Origin: an uncultured Campylobacter sp.
Lineage (GTDB): Bacteria; Campylobacterota; Campylobacteria; Campylobacterales; Campylobacteraceae
Assembly (NCBI RefSeq): GCF_938030145.1
Contig: NZ_CALHGM010000033.1
Location: 37,393 to 101,392 of the forward strand
Length of the DNA stretch: 64,000 nucleotides
Direction: 5' to 3'
In this document: positions 1 to 8,584 of the stretch, one piece after another
How the letters are laid out: every line of letters begins with the position of its first letter
Numbering within the stretch: the first letter of the stretch is position 1
Made by a program: the position numbers and the translations under genes
The notes under the pieces: generated by a model
Told to the model about the DNA's origin: nothing
The model's database searches: none
The model's input: only the letters and a program-made list of their open reading frames with translations

Positions 1-7
1 TTAAATT

Positions 8-1135
8 TTAACCGCTGTAATCGCTATCGCGAGTGATGATGAGCGTATAGTTCGGATACGCCGCGCGCACCTGTTTGCAGACCGCGCGAAACGTCGCCTC
101 CATATCGGGCGCTGCGAAATCGACGATAACGTCGAAGCTGATCGAGCGCTTTTCCTCGTCGAGATAAAATCCGTGTATCTGCGAGACGAACTCATGCGAA
201 AACGCCATCTGCTTGATATGCTCGTAGATCTCGGCGGCGCGCGGATCGTTTTTATTAAACGCGTAAATTCCTACGGTATCTAGGATGATATTAAATTTCG
301 CAAAAACGGCGTTTTGGATGCGGCGCGTAAGAGCGTCGATCTGCGCCGCGGTCGTGTCACTCGCGACCTCGATATGCACCGAACCTACCATTTTATCGGG
401 CCCGTAGTCATGAAACATCAGATCGTATGCGCCGATGACGCCCTCAAAGCCGCGCACGACGTCGTAAATTTCATTCGTCAGCTCCAGGCTCGGACGCGAG
501 CCCAAAAGCTTGCTGATCGTATCGCGTAGAATTTCATACGCCGTTTTGATCAGAAGAGCCGAAATTATCGCGCCCAGATACGCCTCCAAGCTCAGCCTGA
601 AAATAAGCGAAATCAAAGCCGCTACGAGAGTGGCTAGCGATACGAGCGCATCGTATTTGGCGTCCACGCCGCTTGCGATGAGCGAGTCCGAGTTCACGCG
701 CTCGCCCGTCTTTTGCGTGTAGAGCCCCAGGCTAAATTTCGCCGCGACCGCCACGGCGATGATGGCGAGCGAAACCGCATTATAATTCGCCGCTTGCGGA
801 TGAATGATCTTTTTTATCGATTCAACGAGCGAGACGCCGCCGGTGTAGAGGATGATGACGGCGATTACGATCGCGCTTAGATACTCGATCCTGCCGTGCC
901 CGAAGGGGTGCGCGCGATCGGGCTGCTTGCTAGCAAGATGTACGCCCACGATCGTAATTACGGACGAAAGTGCGTCGCTTAGGTTATTTACGGCATCAAG
1001 CACGATCGCGATAGAGCCAGAGATCAGCCCCACGACGCCCTTAAATGCTGCTAAAATTACATTTGAAACGATACCGATCGCACCGGTGCGAATGATGATT
1101 TTATCTCTGCTATACGCCGCTTGAGGCACTTCCAT
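8..1135 (-). CDS. Cation diffusion facilitator (CDF) family metal exporter
   Basis: Predicted inner-membrane divalent-cation/proton antiporter of the CDF family, exporting metals such as Zn, Fe or Mn. The N-terminal half (about residues 15-210) holds the usual hydrophobic helices. Two Asp-rich metal-site helices are visible: DAVNNLSDALSS near residue 47 and ASGVDAKYDALVS near residue 155, with the HPFGHGR loop between. Residues 210-375 form a long cytoplasmic domain, longer than the usual single metallochaperone-like domain, so it may be doubled. Length (375 aa) fits the larger bacterial members. A good ribosome site (GGAGAG) precedes the ATG. It stands alone, 18 bp downstream of a small secreted-protein gene on the same strand. 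The metal cannot be told from sequence alone. Confidence 0.9.
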   Translation of the reverse strand: MEVPQAAYSRDKIIIRTGAIGIVSNVILAAFKGVVGLISGSIAIVLDAVNNLSDALSSVITIVGVHLASKQPDRAHPFGHGRIEYLSAIVIAVIILYTGGVSLVESIKKIIHPQAANYNAVSLAIIAVAVAAKFSLGLYTQKTGERVNSDSLIASGVDAKYDALVSLATLVAALISLIFRLSLEAYLGAIISALLIKTAYEILRDTISKLLGSRPSLELTNEIYDVVRGFEGVIGAYDLMFHDYGPDKMVGSVHIEVASDTTAAQIDALTRRIQNAVFAKFNIILDTVGIYAFNKNDPRAAEIYEHIKQMAFSHEFVSQIHGFYLDEEKRSISFDVIVDFAAPDMEATFRAVCKQVRAAYPNYTLIITRDSDYSG

Positions 1136-1153
1136 TATCTCTCCTTTGAAATT

Positions 1154-1540
1154 TTACTCTAAGCCGCAATCGCTGCGCGTGTAGGTCAGATCGGCGATTT
1201 TTTCGCCGCTTTGCAGAAATTCTCGTACGCCTATGCGATTTAGACCGCCCGCTTTCATCATCGCGCAGACGTCCTTTTGCCTGTTGGCGCGCAAAATGCT
1301 TTCAAAATTTTGCTTGATCTTGGGATCTACTTTGTCCCAAATTTCATTTTTTAGAATCGTGGGAATTACAAATTTATCGCCCTCGCATGTAGCCGCGCTC
1401 AACTCTATATTTTTAGTCGCGGGGTGACTGTGCCCATTTACGGCATCCGCCAAAGCTTTGCAGCGCTCGACATCGGCATCTCCCGCAAGCGCTGCGCTGC
1501 AGATAAATACGCCAAATACGGCGGGTATAAATTTTTTCAT
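1154..1540 (-). CDS. Small secreted hypothetical protein
   Basis: A 128-residue protein with a clear Sec signal peptide (MKKFIPAVFGVFICSAALAG, cleavage probably after ALA), so a periplasmic product is expected. The mature part carries four Cys (VERCKAL, AATCEGD, KDVCAMM, SDCGLE), which suggests two disulfides. I recognise no family. The ATG is preceded by AAGGAGATAAAA. It lies 18 bp upstream of the CDF exporter and may be co-transcribed with it. Function unknown. Confidence 0.75.
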   Translation of the reverse strand: MKKFIPAVFGVFICSAALAGDADVERCKALADAVNGHSHPATKNIELSAATCEGDKFVIPTILKNEIWDKVDPKIKQNFESILRANRQKDVCAMMKAGGLNRIGVREFLQSGEKIADLTYTRSDCGLE

Positions 1541-1899
1541 TTTTATCTCCTTATTTTTATTTGAAATCTATCATATTAAAATTTTAAATTCAATCTATTT
1601 TTGAAATTCAAAGACCTATTTGCGCGGCGCAAATCCGCGAGCCGCCAAAATTCCTTGCGTTAAATTAGTGGCATAAATTCAGCAAATCACCGCTAGAAAT
1701 TTCTAAATCGCGACAAAAATTCTTTAAATTCCGCGTGAAATTCTATGAGCGGAAATTTTTGCGACGGATCATATGCGCTCGCTCAAAGCGGCGTGCGGCG
1801 AGATCGTCCGTATCTTTTTTAACTCGCCTTTAAGTTATAGATTTAACGCAGCTTTGAAAAGCTCCAGCCAATCCGCGCCCGCCGTTTAAATTTATAAAT
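1541..1899. other. Intergenic gap with promoter and RAATTY words
   Basis: 359 bp without a convincing gene between the small secreted protein and dapD. The right half lies downstream of dapD and the left end carries the promoter region of the secreted protein. Several AAATTT/AAATTC words occur. I see no strong terminator. Confidence 0.6.
1570..1575 (-). promoter_or_regulatory. Putative -10 box (TATGAT) for the secreted protein
   Basis: ATCATA on the plus strand reads TATGAT on the minus strand, 30 bp upstream of the ATG at 1540. Campylobacter sigma70 promoters are recognised mainly by an extended -10 box in an A+T-rich setting. Assigned by eye. Confidence 0.35.
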
Positions 1900-3093
1900 T
1901 TAATGCAGTTCCGCGTTGAGTTTGATCGCACGCTTGCTAATGCTTGCCGTAATCTGCCCGCTTTGGCTATTTTGTCGGAAGTGCAGACCGCTAAGCCCGG
2001 CAAGCTCAAGCCCTTTATAAATTTCACGATCGAACGCAAAGCCCGCATTTAGCGCTGCTAGCGCTTCGCGATCCTTTTGCGCGATGAAAACCTTCGTGCC
2101 CTCAAGTACCGCAATACCGGCATCCACGATGCAGCGGTCGCCTAGCGGAATGCCCGTTACGGAGTTTGCGCCCAGCAAGCAGTGCTTGCCGATGCTCACG
2201 GCATTGCCGTTGGTGCCGCTTAGCACGCCCAAAATCGATGCGCCACCGCCTATGTCGCTGCCCTCGCCCACGACGACCGAGCTGCTGACGCGCCCCTCGA
2301 TCATAACGCTACCGGTCGTACCTGCGTTGAAATTTACATACGCAGCGCCCGGCATCACGGTCGTACCCGCAGCGATATGCGCACCCAAACGCACCTTTGC
2401 GTCATCTAAAATCCGAACGTTTTGCGGCGGTACGACGTGGCTTAGGTAGCGCGGAAATTTATCGACGCTGATGATGCGCGGATAGCGGCCCTGCATTTTT
2501 AAAGAGATTTCGTTTTCTCGCAGCCACCAAAGCTCGATCGGACGGGCGTTTTCGTCCCACGCGACATTCGGAAGCACGCTAAATGCGCCATCTAGATTGA
2601 GCGTGCGCGGCTCGCAGAGATTTAGCGAAAGTGCGTAAAGCTTGAGATAGATGCTCTCGACGCTTTTTGGCGCGGCATCCTCGAAGATGAAGCTAGCGCA
2701 AAAGCTTGCGTGCTCGTCCGATTTCATCGCCTCTTTAACCGCAAGCAGCACCTGTAGATTTTTGTGTGCGCCCTCTTTGGCGTCTGGCTGTAGAAATTTT
2801 AAAACCTCGATCGCCTTTTTTAGGGCTTTATGCGTTAGCGTAAAAATACACTCGCTACCGCTAAAATCCACGACCTCGCCGCATTCGGCTAGAGCATGGA
2901 TTAGCACTGCTGCGCTTACTAGCCCGTCTTTAAAATTTACGTGTGCGTAATTTACGCTTAGACTTTTATGCTCCTCCGCACGCCCCTTAAATATGCGCCC
3001 GACCGCCCACATGATCGGATCGCGATAACCCTTTTTGGCGCGAACTTTATCTGCAAAAGCCTGAAGCTCGCTTAGGCTTTTAATCTCTTTCAT
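1900..3093 (-). CDS. dapD: 2,3,4,5-tetrahydropyridine-2,6-dicarboxylate N-succinyltransferase
   Basis: Cytoplasmic acyltransferase of the succinylase branch of lysine and meso-diaminopimelate synthesis. It transfers succinyl from succinyl-CoA to tetrahydrodipicolinate. The 397 aa match the long Campylobacterota type of DapD (about 386 aa in C. jejuni). Residues about 230-340 form a left-handed beta-helix of hexapeptide repeats (VRLGAHIAAGTTVMPGAAYV, then SDIGGGASILG, IGKHCLLGANSVTG). The ATG follows AAGGATTAAAT. The gene sits beside the thiC/mrp/ispDF region, as dapD and mrp do in C. jejuni (Cj1605c/Cj1606c), but here two unrelated genes and a long gap separate them. Confidence 0.95.
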   Translation of the reverse strand: MKEIKSLSELQAFADKVRAKKGYRDPIMWAVGRIFKGRAEEHKSLSVNYAHVNFKDGLVSAAVLIHALAECGEVVDFSGSECIFTLTHKALKKAIEVLKFLQPDAKEGAHKNLQVLLAVKEAMKSDEHASFCASFIFEDAAPKSVESIYLKLYALSLNLCEPRTLNLDGAFSVLPNVAWDENARPIELWWLRENEISLKMQGRYPRIISVDKFPRYLSHVVPPQNVRILDDAKVRLGAHIAAGTTVMPGAAYVNFNAGTTGSVMIEGRVSSSVVVGEGSDIGGGASILGVLSGTNGNAVSIGKHCLLGANSVTGIPLGDRCIVDAGIAVLEGTKVFIAQKDREALAALNAGFAFDREIYKGLELAGLSGLHFRQNSQSGQITASISKRAIKLNAELH

Positions 3094-3123
3094 ATTTAAT
3101 CCTTAATCGCAAAATTGCGCGGG

Positions 3124-3129
3124 AGTATA
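3124..3129 (-). promoter_or_regulatory. Putative -10 box (TATACT) for dapD
   Basis: AGTATA on the plus strand reads TATACT on the minus strand, about 30 bp upstream of the dapD ATG, next to A+T-rich sequence. Assigned by eye. Confidence 0.45.
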
Positions 3130-3278
3130 GCTAAATTTAATTTAAAAGGGGATTTGAAAGTTGCATATATTTTCTAGTTGATTTATATTTTTAAGCTTAA
3201 TTATGCAAATTATTTACTATACTTTAATGATATTTAATGATATTAGGATAAAAAAATATTTTGATTTTGGAGATTACG

Positions 3279-3905
3279 ATGCCTATAAGATTTGAAAATT
3301 TAAAATCGTTACTCAGAGATATGGAAAATAGGAATTTAGTAATAGCTTCTTTTCGATTCCAATACAATATAAATACAGCAGTAATACTTAAACGATACCG
3401 AGACGGACAAACAAAACCTAATGAATATGCTAAGGTGTGGTTGAAATTTATAGATTGGGAAGACACAAATAATACTATAGAAGCATACGCTGATTTTTTT
3501 GAAGTTTATTTTAGAACTACTGAAGAATTTATAGAATTTTTTAATATACAAAATAGAGGTGCTATGAGAAATATATTCTTAGATTTTTCCAATCATTTTG
3601 CCAAATTTATTCCAACAAAATGGAGTCGACCAAATAATGATATCGAAAGGCATTTATTGGGCGGATACGCAGAGGGAAATAATCCAAACGCCATTTATTG
3701 TTTTGATGTAAGAAGAAATGGCATTGATAGGAATGGGAACCCTAACACAAGAAGTATTGAAAATAGCAATAAAGCTTACATTTTAAGACCAAATTTATAT
3801 GTCCTATATAAAGATGATACAAATTTAAGTTTCTTTTTTTCAGACAATATTGAAGATGAAAAACAGGACAGGGAAATAATTAGAATGGTTGCCAATAGAA
3901 ACTAA
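3279..3905 (+). CDS. A+T-rich orphan protein of unknown function
   Basis: A 208-aa protein rich in Asn, Phe, Ile and Arg with no signal peptide or membrane helix. I do not recognise its family with confidence. The reading frame opens at 3261 (TTG), but GGAG at 3269-3272 followed by ATG at 3279 makes the later start far more likely. Base composition is clearly lower in G+C than the flanking genes, with codons such as AAT, ATA, TTT and AGA dominant, which points to recent acquisition. It lies alone on the plus strand between two minus-strand genes. Single-gene cargo such as a defence or toxin-like gene is possible, but nothing in the sequence proves it. Confidence 0.75.
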   Translation: MPIRFENLKSLLRDMENRNLVIASFRFQYNINTAVILKRYRDGQTKPNEYAKVWLKFIDWEDTNNTIEAYADFFEVYFRTTEEFIEFFNIQNRGAMRNIFLDFSNHFAKFIPTKWSRPNNDIERHLLGGYAEGNNPNAIYCFDVRRNGIDRNGNPNTRSIENSNKAYILRPNLYVLYKDDTNLSFFFSDNIEDEKQDREIIRMVANRN

Positions 3906-3983
3906 CTATCATATCGGCTAGGTTTTAGAGGCAAAACATTGACTAACTGTAAAATATATGCAATTCTGAAAGTAAATTTCATC

Positions 3984-5009
3984 CTACCTAAACACATCAT
4001 CCATCGGCGTGCTTTCGCATTTCTTGCGGTCCGCTTCTACCGAGAGTAGGCGAGCTTTACTGTCGTCTAAAATTTTTGGTGTAATAACAAGCCCCGGCAG
4101 ATCTAAGGAATTTACGGCGTGCTTGCCGGCAAATGCCCCCAGGCCTCTGCCAAATATCCCGTTTACGCGCCCGTTCATATCATAAATCTCGCTGCCGTCG
4201 CAGTGAAAGACATTGCCCGATATGCACTCGCATTTAAGTCCATCCGCAGCCTCTGTGTATCTGTAGTCCTCGACGTAAAGCGCACCGCTTACGCCACGGA
4301 CGCTACTAATGGGGTTGTAAATTAACACGGCTAGAATTTCATTCTTTTGCGGATTTGAGATCTCCCACTCCACGGCGCGATATGAGCTAAGCAGCAGCAC
4401 TATGGGCTTAGCGGATTTGGCTAAATTTAGCTTGACGCGATTATTCATCTGCGCGCTTTCGTAGATCGCGCCCAGCCACAGGTCGTAGTCCTTATCCGCA
4501 GGGATCTTGGCTACGGCGTCTTTTTGACGATAAAAGGGCTCTACGTCTTTAAAATCCACGAAAAGCTCGCTGGAATGCGCGTCATTTAAAAACCACGCTT
4601 CGATCTTATGCTTGCCCTTGCTAAATTTATACGTAAGCGGGCGCTTTTGATTGCTAGATGTCCCACCTAGCACATCCGTGCCGTCCACGGCGATTACCAG
4701 CGTGGACCAGCCGTAATCTCCTAGCACCATTTTTTCGACATCTACGTCGAAATTAAACTCGCCAACCCAATACGCCATAAGATTTGGAGATGGAATTTCA
4801 TGGAAGGAATTTCCTTCATAATTGACGCTGATGCGATCGACATTTTCAGAGAAAATCACCTTCTTGGGCTCATCTTTATTCAGATAAAACGCCAAAAACT
4901 TATCCTGCGGGATCTGCGCGTCCGCGGTAATCTCTTTCGCCCATTTTTGCATATTGCTCTCTTGCGCGAACGCCGCAAATGCAAGCACCAAAATAATCAA
5001 AAACCTCAT
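3984..5009 (-). CDS. Secreted hypothetical protein
   Basis: A 341-aa protein with an N-terminal signal peptide (MRFLIILVLAFAAFAQES, cleavage probably near AFA), so periplasmic or surface-exposed. The body looks beta-rich (for example VEKMVLGDYGWSTLVIAVDG and NQKRPLTYKFSKGKHKIEAW), and the first third resembles a carbohydrate-binding or PA14-like jelly-roll fold. That is only an impression. Two Cys occur in CECISGNVFHC and one near the C-terminus. The ATG is preceded by GAAAGGTCGGTA, a usable ribosome site. It is monocistronic. Function unknown. Confidence 0.75.
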   Translation of the reverse strand: MRFLIILVLAFAAFAQESNMQKWAKEITADAQIPQDKFLAFYLNKDEPKKVIFSENVDRISVNYEGNSFHEIPSPNLMAYWVGEFNFDVDVEKMVLGDYGWSTLVIAVDGTDVLGGTSSNQKRPLTYKFSKGKHKIEAWFLNDAHSSELFVDFKDVEPFYRQKDAVAKIPADKDYDLWLGAIYESAQMNNRVKLNLAKSAKPIVLLLSSYRAVEWEISNPQKNEILAVLIYNPISSVRGVSGALYVEDYRYTEAADGLKCECISGNVFHCDGSEIYDMNGRVNGIFGRGLGAFAGKHAVNSLDLPGLVITPKILDDSKARLLSVEADRKKCESTPMDDVFR

Positions 5010-5224
5010 TACCGACCTTTCTTATTTCGTATAAAAGTAAAATCCCTAAACCTAAAAGCCCTAGGCTTAGGGATTTTGCCGCCTTGACTCCACAGCTTAT
5101 ACGAATAAAATTCCAACTGCTTAAATTTCAGCTGCGCGAGAAATTTACTTCCGCAATCACTACAGATAAAATTCCATCCCAAATAAACTCTACAGAGGCT
5201 TTCGCAGATAAACTCCACCGCCAT

Positions 5225-5967
5225 AAGGCCCGGCGAAATAAAATTTAAACCAGTGCAATGCTACGGCTACTGCTAAAAAGCTAGGCGCGATAAAATTTCA
5301 AGCCTAAAATTCATATTTTAAAGCCATATCTTGAAATTTCAAAATAGAGCTTTAGCGATAAAATTTCACGTTTTAAAATTCTGCGGCAAAGCTTTATGCT
5401 TAAAATTTTACATTTAAAACTCCAAGGCGGAATTCTACGGCAAATTTTACCTCGCTGAATTGCGCGTTTGGAATTTAATTTTCGCCGTAAAATTCTGCGC
5501 TTAGAATTTTATCTAAACCCTCACGCAACGGAGCTTGGACAAAATTTAGATCGAAATTTCAAACTACGAAATTTCGTCTGCCCAAATTTTGCGAGCGCTA
5601 TAAAATTGCTCAAAATCAAAGCGGAATTTTAAGCTTAAAATTTAGTATAAAAACTCGCGCTACGAAACTCCGCACGAAATTCTATACACAAAAATTTTAC
5701 TGACGCCGTAAAATTACTTCAAAATTTCGTGGCGAAATTTTAACGCAGAATTTCGAGCTGCGAAACCCGCGTGAAATTTTGCCCGCGAAATTTACGGGCA
5801 AAATTTTATGACGGATTTGCATACCGAAATTTTGCGAGTATTATAAAATTTGCAGCGAAATTAGGCGTGAAATTTCAAACTATTAAATTCCGCGTTGAAT
5901 TTCAATATGCAAAATTCACGAGAAATTCCACGCGAAATTTGACACCCTGCCCGCGCCCGCCAAAGTC
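5225..5967. repeat. Dense intergenic RAATTY array
   Basis: About 740 bp without a credible gene, packed with the palindromic word RAATTY. Counting by hand from 5221 to 5940, I find about 21 AAATTT plus about 13 GAATTT/AAATTC/GAATTC, roughly one every 21 bp, where chance would give about one in total. G+C-containing spacers of 6-15 bp (GCG, CGC, CGCGAG) separate the A/T cores and are not identical, so this is not a simple tandem repeat. RAATTY is the target of the CtsM methyltransferase in C. jejuni, whose methylation marks DNA for uptake; a role here is inferred. Confidence 0.75.
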
Positions 5968-7062
5968 CTAATTCGAGCAGGCGCTCTTGCCGTCCATCAC
6001 CGGCTGGATCGCGGAGTTGTCCGCGAGCTCCTCGCGGTCGATCTTCTCGATCTTCTCCCACAGCTTGCGCGCGGCATCTTCGTAGCGCTTCGCGCTCAAA
6101 GAATCGGGCGCATAGAAGCTTACCGGCTTGCCGCTGTCGCCGCCCTCGCGGATAGCGATCTCGATCGGGATCTCGCCGATTACTTCGGTGTTGTATCGCT
6201 GCGCCAGCTTTTGCGCGCCGCCGCGACCGAAGATATCATACTCCTTGCCGTTATCTGGGCAGATGAAGCCGCTCATATTCTCGATAAGGCCTGCGATCGG
6301 GATGTGGAGCTTCTCAAACATATCAAGCCCGCGTGCGCTATCGTCCAGCGCGACCGTCTGCGGCGTCGTGACGCACACGCCCGCCGTCACCGGCACGCTC
6401 TGAGCCAAGGTAAGCTGCGCGTCGCCCGTGCCCGGAGGCATATCCAAAAACAGTACGTCCAGATCGCTCCACGCCACGTCTTTTAGCAGCTGCTCGATCG
6501 CCTTCATTATCATCGAGCCGCGCCAGATGAGGCTCGCGCCCTCCTCCATCAGCACGCCCATGCTCATCATCTCCACGCCGTGGCTTAAGATCGGCTTTAG
6601 CTTCTGCCCGACGACGCTTGCTTGCGTCTTATCCTCTCCTAGCATTCGCGGCAAATTCGGCCCGTAAATATCGGCATCCAAAATCCCCACTCTCTTGCCT
6701 AGCTTTGCCGTGCTGATGGCTAAATTTAGCGTCGTCGTGCTCTTGCCTACGCCGCCCTTGCCGCTGCTGATCATCACGAAATGCTTGATCTGCGGCGCGA
6801 TATTTTTGCCGCTGCGAGAGTTGCTCTTTTCCTCGGCGATCTTGGGCTGTTTGATTAAAATTTCGGCGTCCGCGCCGAGCGCCTTTTGTACCGCCGATCT
6901 GAGCTCTGCTGCGATCTCTGGCTTGGCGCTGGGGATTTCGATCCCTACGAAAATTCTATCGCCGATCTCGACCTCTTTTACAAATCCAAAATCCACGATG
7001 CTTTTAGAAAAGCCCGGATAGATCACGCTTCTAAGCAAATTTAAGACTTCGTCTTTACTCAT
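5968..7062 (-). CDS. mrp: Mrp/ApbC family P-loop ATPase, Fe-S cluster carrier
   Basis: Cytoplasmic ParA/MinD-type ATPase of the Mrp/NBP35 family, which delivers Fe-S clusters to apo-proteins. Residues 1-75 are the N-terminal DUF59-like domain. The deviant Walker A GKGGVGKST lies at about residue 100, followed by LDADIYGPNLP and LFLDMPPGTGD. The usual C-terminal CPxC cluster motif appears as FICPDNGKEYDIFG, so only the first Cys is present. The ATG overlaps the thiC stop by 4 bp (ATGA type), which implies translational coupling. mrp next to ispDF matches C. jejuni Cj1606c/Cj1607. Length (364 aa) is normal. Confidence 0.93.
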   Translation of the reverse strand: MSKDEVLNLLRSVIYPGFSKSIVDFGFVKEVEIGDRIFVGIEIPSAKPEIAAELRSAVQKALGADAEILIKQPKIAEEKSNSRSGKNIAPQIKHFVMISSGKGGVGKSTTTLNLAISTAKLGKRVGILDADIYGPNLPRMLGEDKTQASVVGQKLKPILSHGVEMMSMGVLMEEGASLIWRGSMIMKAIEQLLKDVAWSDLDVLFLDMPPGTGDAQLTLAQSVPVTAGVCVTTPQTVALDDSARGLDMFEKLHIPIAGLIENMSGFICPDNGKEYDIFGRGGAQKLAQRYNTEVIGEIPIEIAIREGGDSGKPVSFYAPDSLSAKRYEDAARKLWEKIEKIDREELADNSAIQPVMDGKSACSN

Positions 7063-8366
7063 TCTTTCTCCTTATTTTCGGTTAAATTTCTACTGATTTT
7101 ATATGCGCAAAATTTCGGCCCGCACATCGAGCAAAACTCCGCGCCCTTGTAAATTTCATCACCCAGGCTCTCGTCGTGCAGCTCGCGCGCATGATCTGGA
7201 TCGAAGCTAAGCTCAAACTGCCTGTTCCAATCAAAACCATACCTCGCGTCGCTCATCGCGTGATCGCGCTCTATCGCGCCCGCTTTGCCTAGCGCGACGT
7301 CCGCGGCGTGAGCGGCGATTTTATGCGCGATGATACCCTCTCTGACGTCGCTTGCATTGGGAAGGCCTAGATGCTCCTTGGGCGTTACGTAGCAGAGCAT
7401 GCTAGCGCCGCAATACGCAGCCATCGTCCCGCCGATAGCCGAGCTGATATGATCGTAGCCCGCGCCGATGTCGGTCGGAAGCGGCCCCAGCACGTAAAAC
7501 GGCGCATCGCGGCAGATCTTGCGCTCTAGCTGCATATTTAGCTCGATCTCGTTAAACGGAATGTGCCCCGGCCCCTCGATCATCACCTGCACGTTTTTTT
7601 CATTCGCGCGCAGGGCTAGCTCGCCTAAAATTTCAAGCTCGCTAAGCTGCGCCCTATCGGTCGCATCGTATAAGCAGCCGGGGCGCAAGCCGTCGCCCAG
7701 CGAGAGCGATACGTCGTAAGCGGCGCAGATATCGCAAATTTCATCAAACGCTTCGTAGAAGGGATTTTGCTTATGAAATTTCATCATCCACGACGCTATC
7801 AGCGAGCCGCCTCTGCTTACGATACCCATCTTGCGACGGGACAGCAGCGGCATAAACTCTAGCTTAAAGCCCGCATGGATCGTGAAATAATCCACCCCCT
7901 GCCGCGCCTGCTTCTCGATCGTGCTAAGAATAGCGCTCGTTTTTAAATTTTTGATATCGCCCAGCTCATGGACCATCTGATAGATCGGCACCGTGCCTAT
8001 GGGTACAGGCGAGCGCTCGATTATGGCAGCGCGGATCTCATCCAAATCGCCGCCCGTGCTTAGATCCATCACCGTATCGGTGCCGTACTTTAAGCACGCT
8101 TCAAGCTTTTCCAGCTCGCCCTTGATATCGCTCGTCGTGCCCGAAGAGCCGATGTTTGCGTTGATCTTGCACCGCAGCGCGCGTCCGATGCCGATGGGCT
8201 TTAAACTTTTGTGATTAACGTTTGCGGGGATGATCGCTCTTCCTTGCGCGATAAGATCACACAAGGCCCGCACGTCCATGCGCTCGCTTTGCGCGACCTC
8301 TCTCATCTGCGGCGTCACTTCGCCTCTTTTTGCAAAATAGATCTGCGTTACGCAGCTTTCGGTCAT
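7059..8366 (-). CDS. thiC: Phosphomethylpyrimidine synthase ThiC
   Basis: Radical SAM enzyme of thiamine synthesis. It converts 5-aminoimidazole ribotide to hydroxymethylpyrimidine phosphate. Family blocks are clear: KINANIGSSGTTSD near residue 85, TVMDLSTGGDLDEIR, IEGPGHIPFNEIE, and the C-terminal CSMCGPKFC that binds the [4Fe-4S] cluster. At 435 aa it is the short bacterial form without the long N-terminal extension. It is the upstream partner of mrp, with overlapping stop and start. Pairing a radical SAM enzyme with an Fe-S carrier makes functional sense. I looked for a TPP riboswitch in the 218-bp leader and did not see one. Confidence 0.96.
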   Translation of the reverse strand: MTESCVTQIYFAKRGEVTPQMREVAQSERMDVRALCDLIAQGRAIIPANVNHKSLKPIGIGRALRCKINANIGSSGTTSDIKGELEKLEACLKYGTDTVMDLSTGGDLDEIRAAIIERSPVPIGTVPIYQMVHELGDIKNLKTSAILSTIEKQARQGVDYFTIHAGFKLEFMPLLSRRKMGIVSRGGSLIASWMMKFHKQNPFYEAFDEICDICAAYDVSLSLGDGLRPGCLYDATDRAQLSELEILGELALRANEKNVQVMIEGPGHIPFNEIELNMQLERKICRDAPFYVLGPLPTDIGAGYDHISSAIGGTMAAYCGASMLCYVTPKEHLGLPNASDVREGIIAHKIAAHAADVALGKAGAIERDHAMSDARYGFDWNRQFELSFDPDHARELHDESLGDEIYKGAEFCSMCGPKFCAYKISRNLTENKEKE

Positions 8367-8551
8367 TTTCGCCTCGCTTACTTAAAAATGCGCGTATAAT
8401 ATAACAAATTTCATTAATCCTTACTTTTCTTTTGCCGTTTATTTTCGTAACGTAAGCTGAAATTTCGCCGCCACGCCGCGTAAATTTACGCCTAAACTCA
8501 AGATATTTTAGCTCGCAAGCCGCGATTAATTTTGCTTTCATTTTTAATACG

Positions 8552-8557
8552 TATAAT
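8552..8557 (+). promoter_or_regulatory. -10 box (TATAAT) for the ispDF operon
   Basis: A perfect TATAAT preceded by ACG, 28 bp upstream of the TTG start of ispDF. A transcript would begin near 8564 and include the AAGGA ribosome site at 8573-8577. Confidence 0.55.
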
Positions 8558-8584
8558 TTCGTAACAAAATTTCAAGGATAAAAT

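Noticed and set aside
5009..5224. 71-aa minus-strand frame just upstream of the secreted hypothetical gene
   Set aside because: No ribosome site, no recognisable similarity, lies in repetitive A/T-rich sequence and ends exactly at the next start by chance.
8367..8584. TPP riboswitch before thiC
   Set aside because: I looked for the CTGAGA and ACCTGA elements on the minus strand and did not find them.
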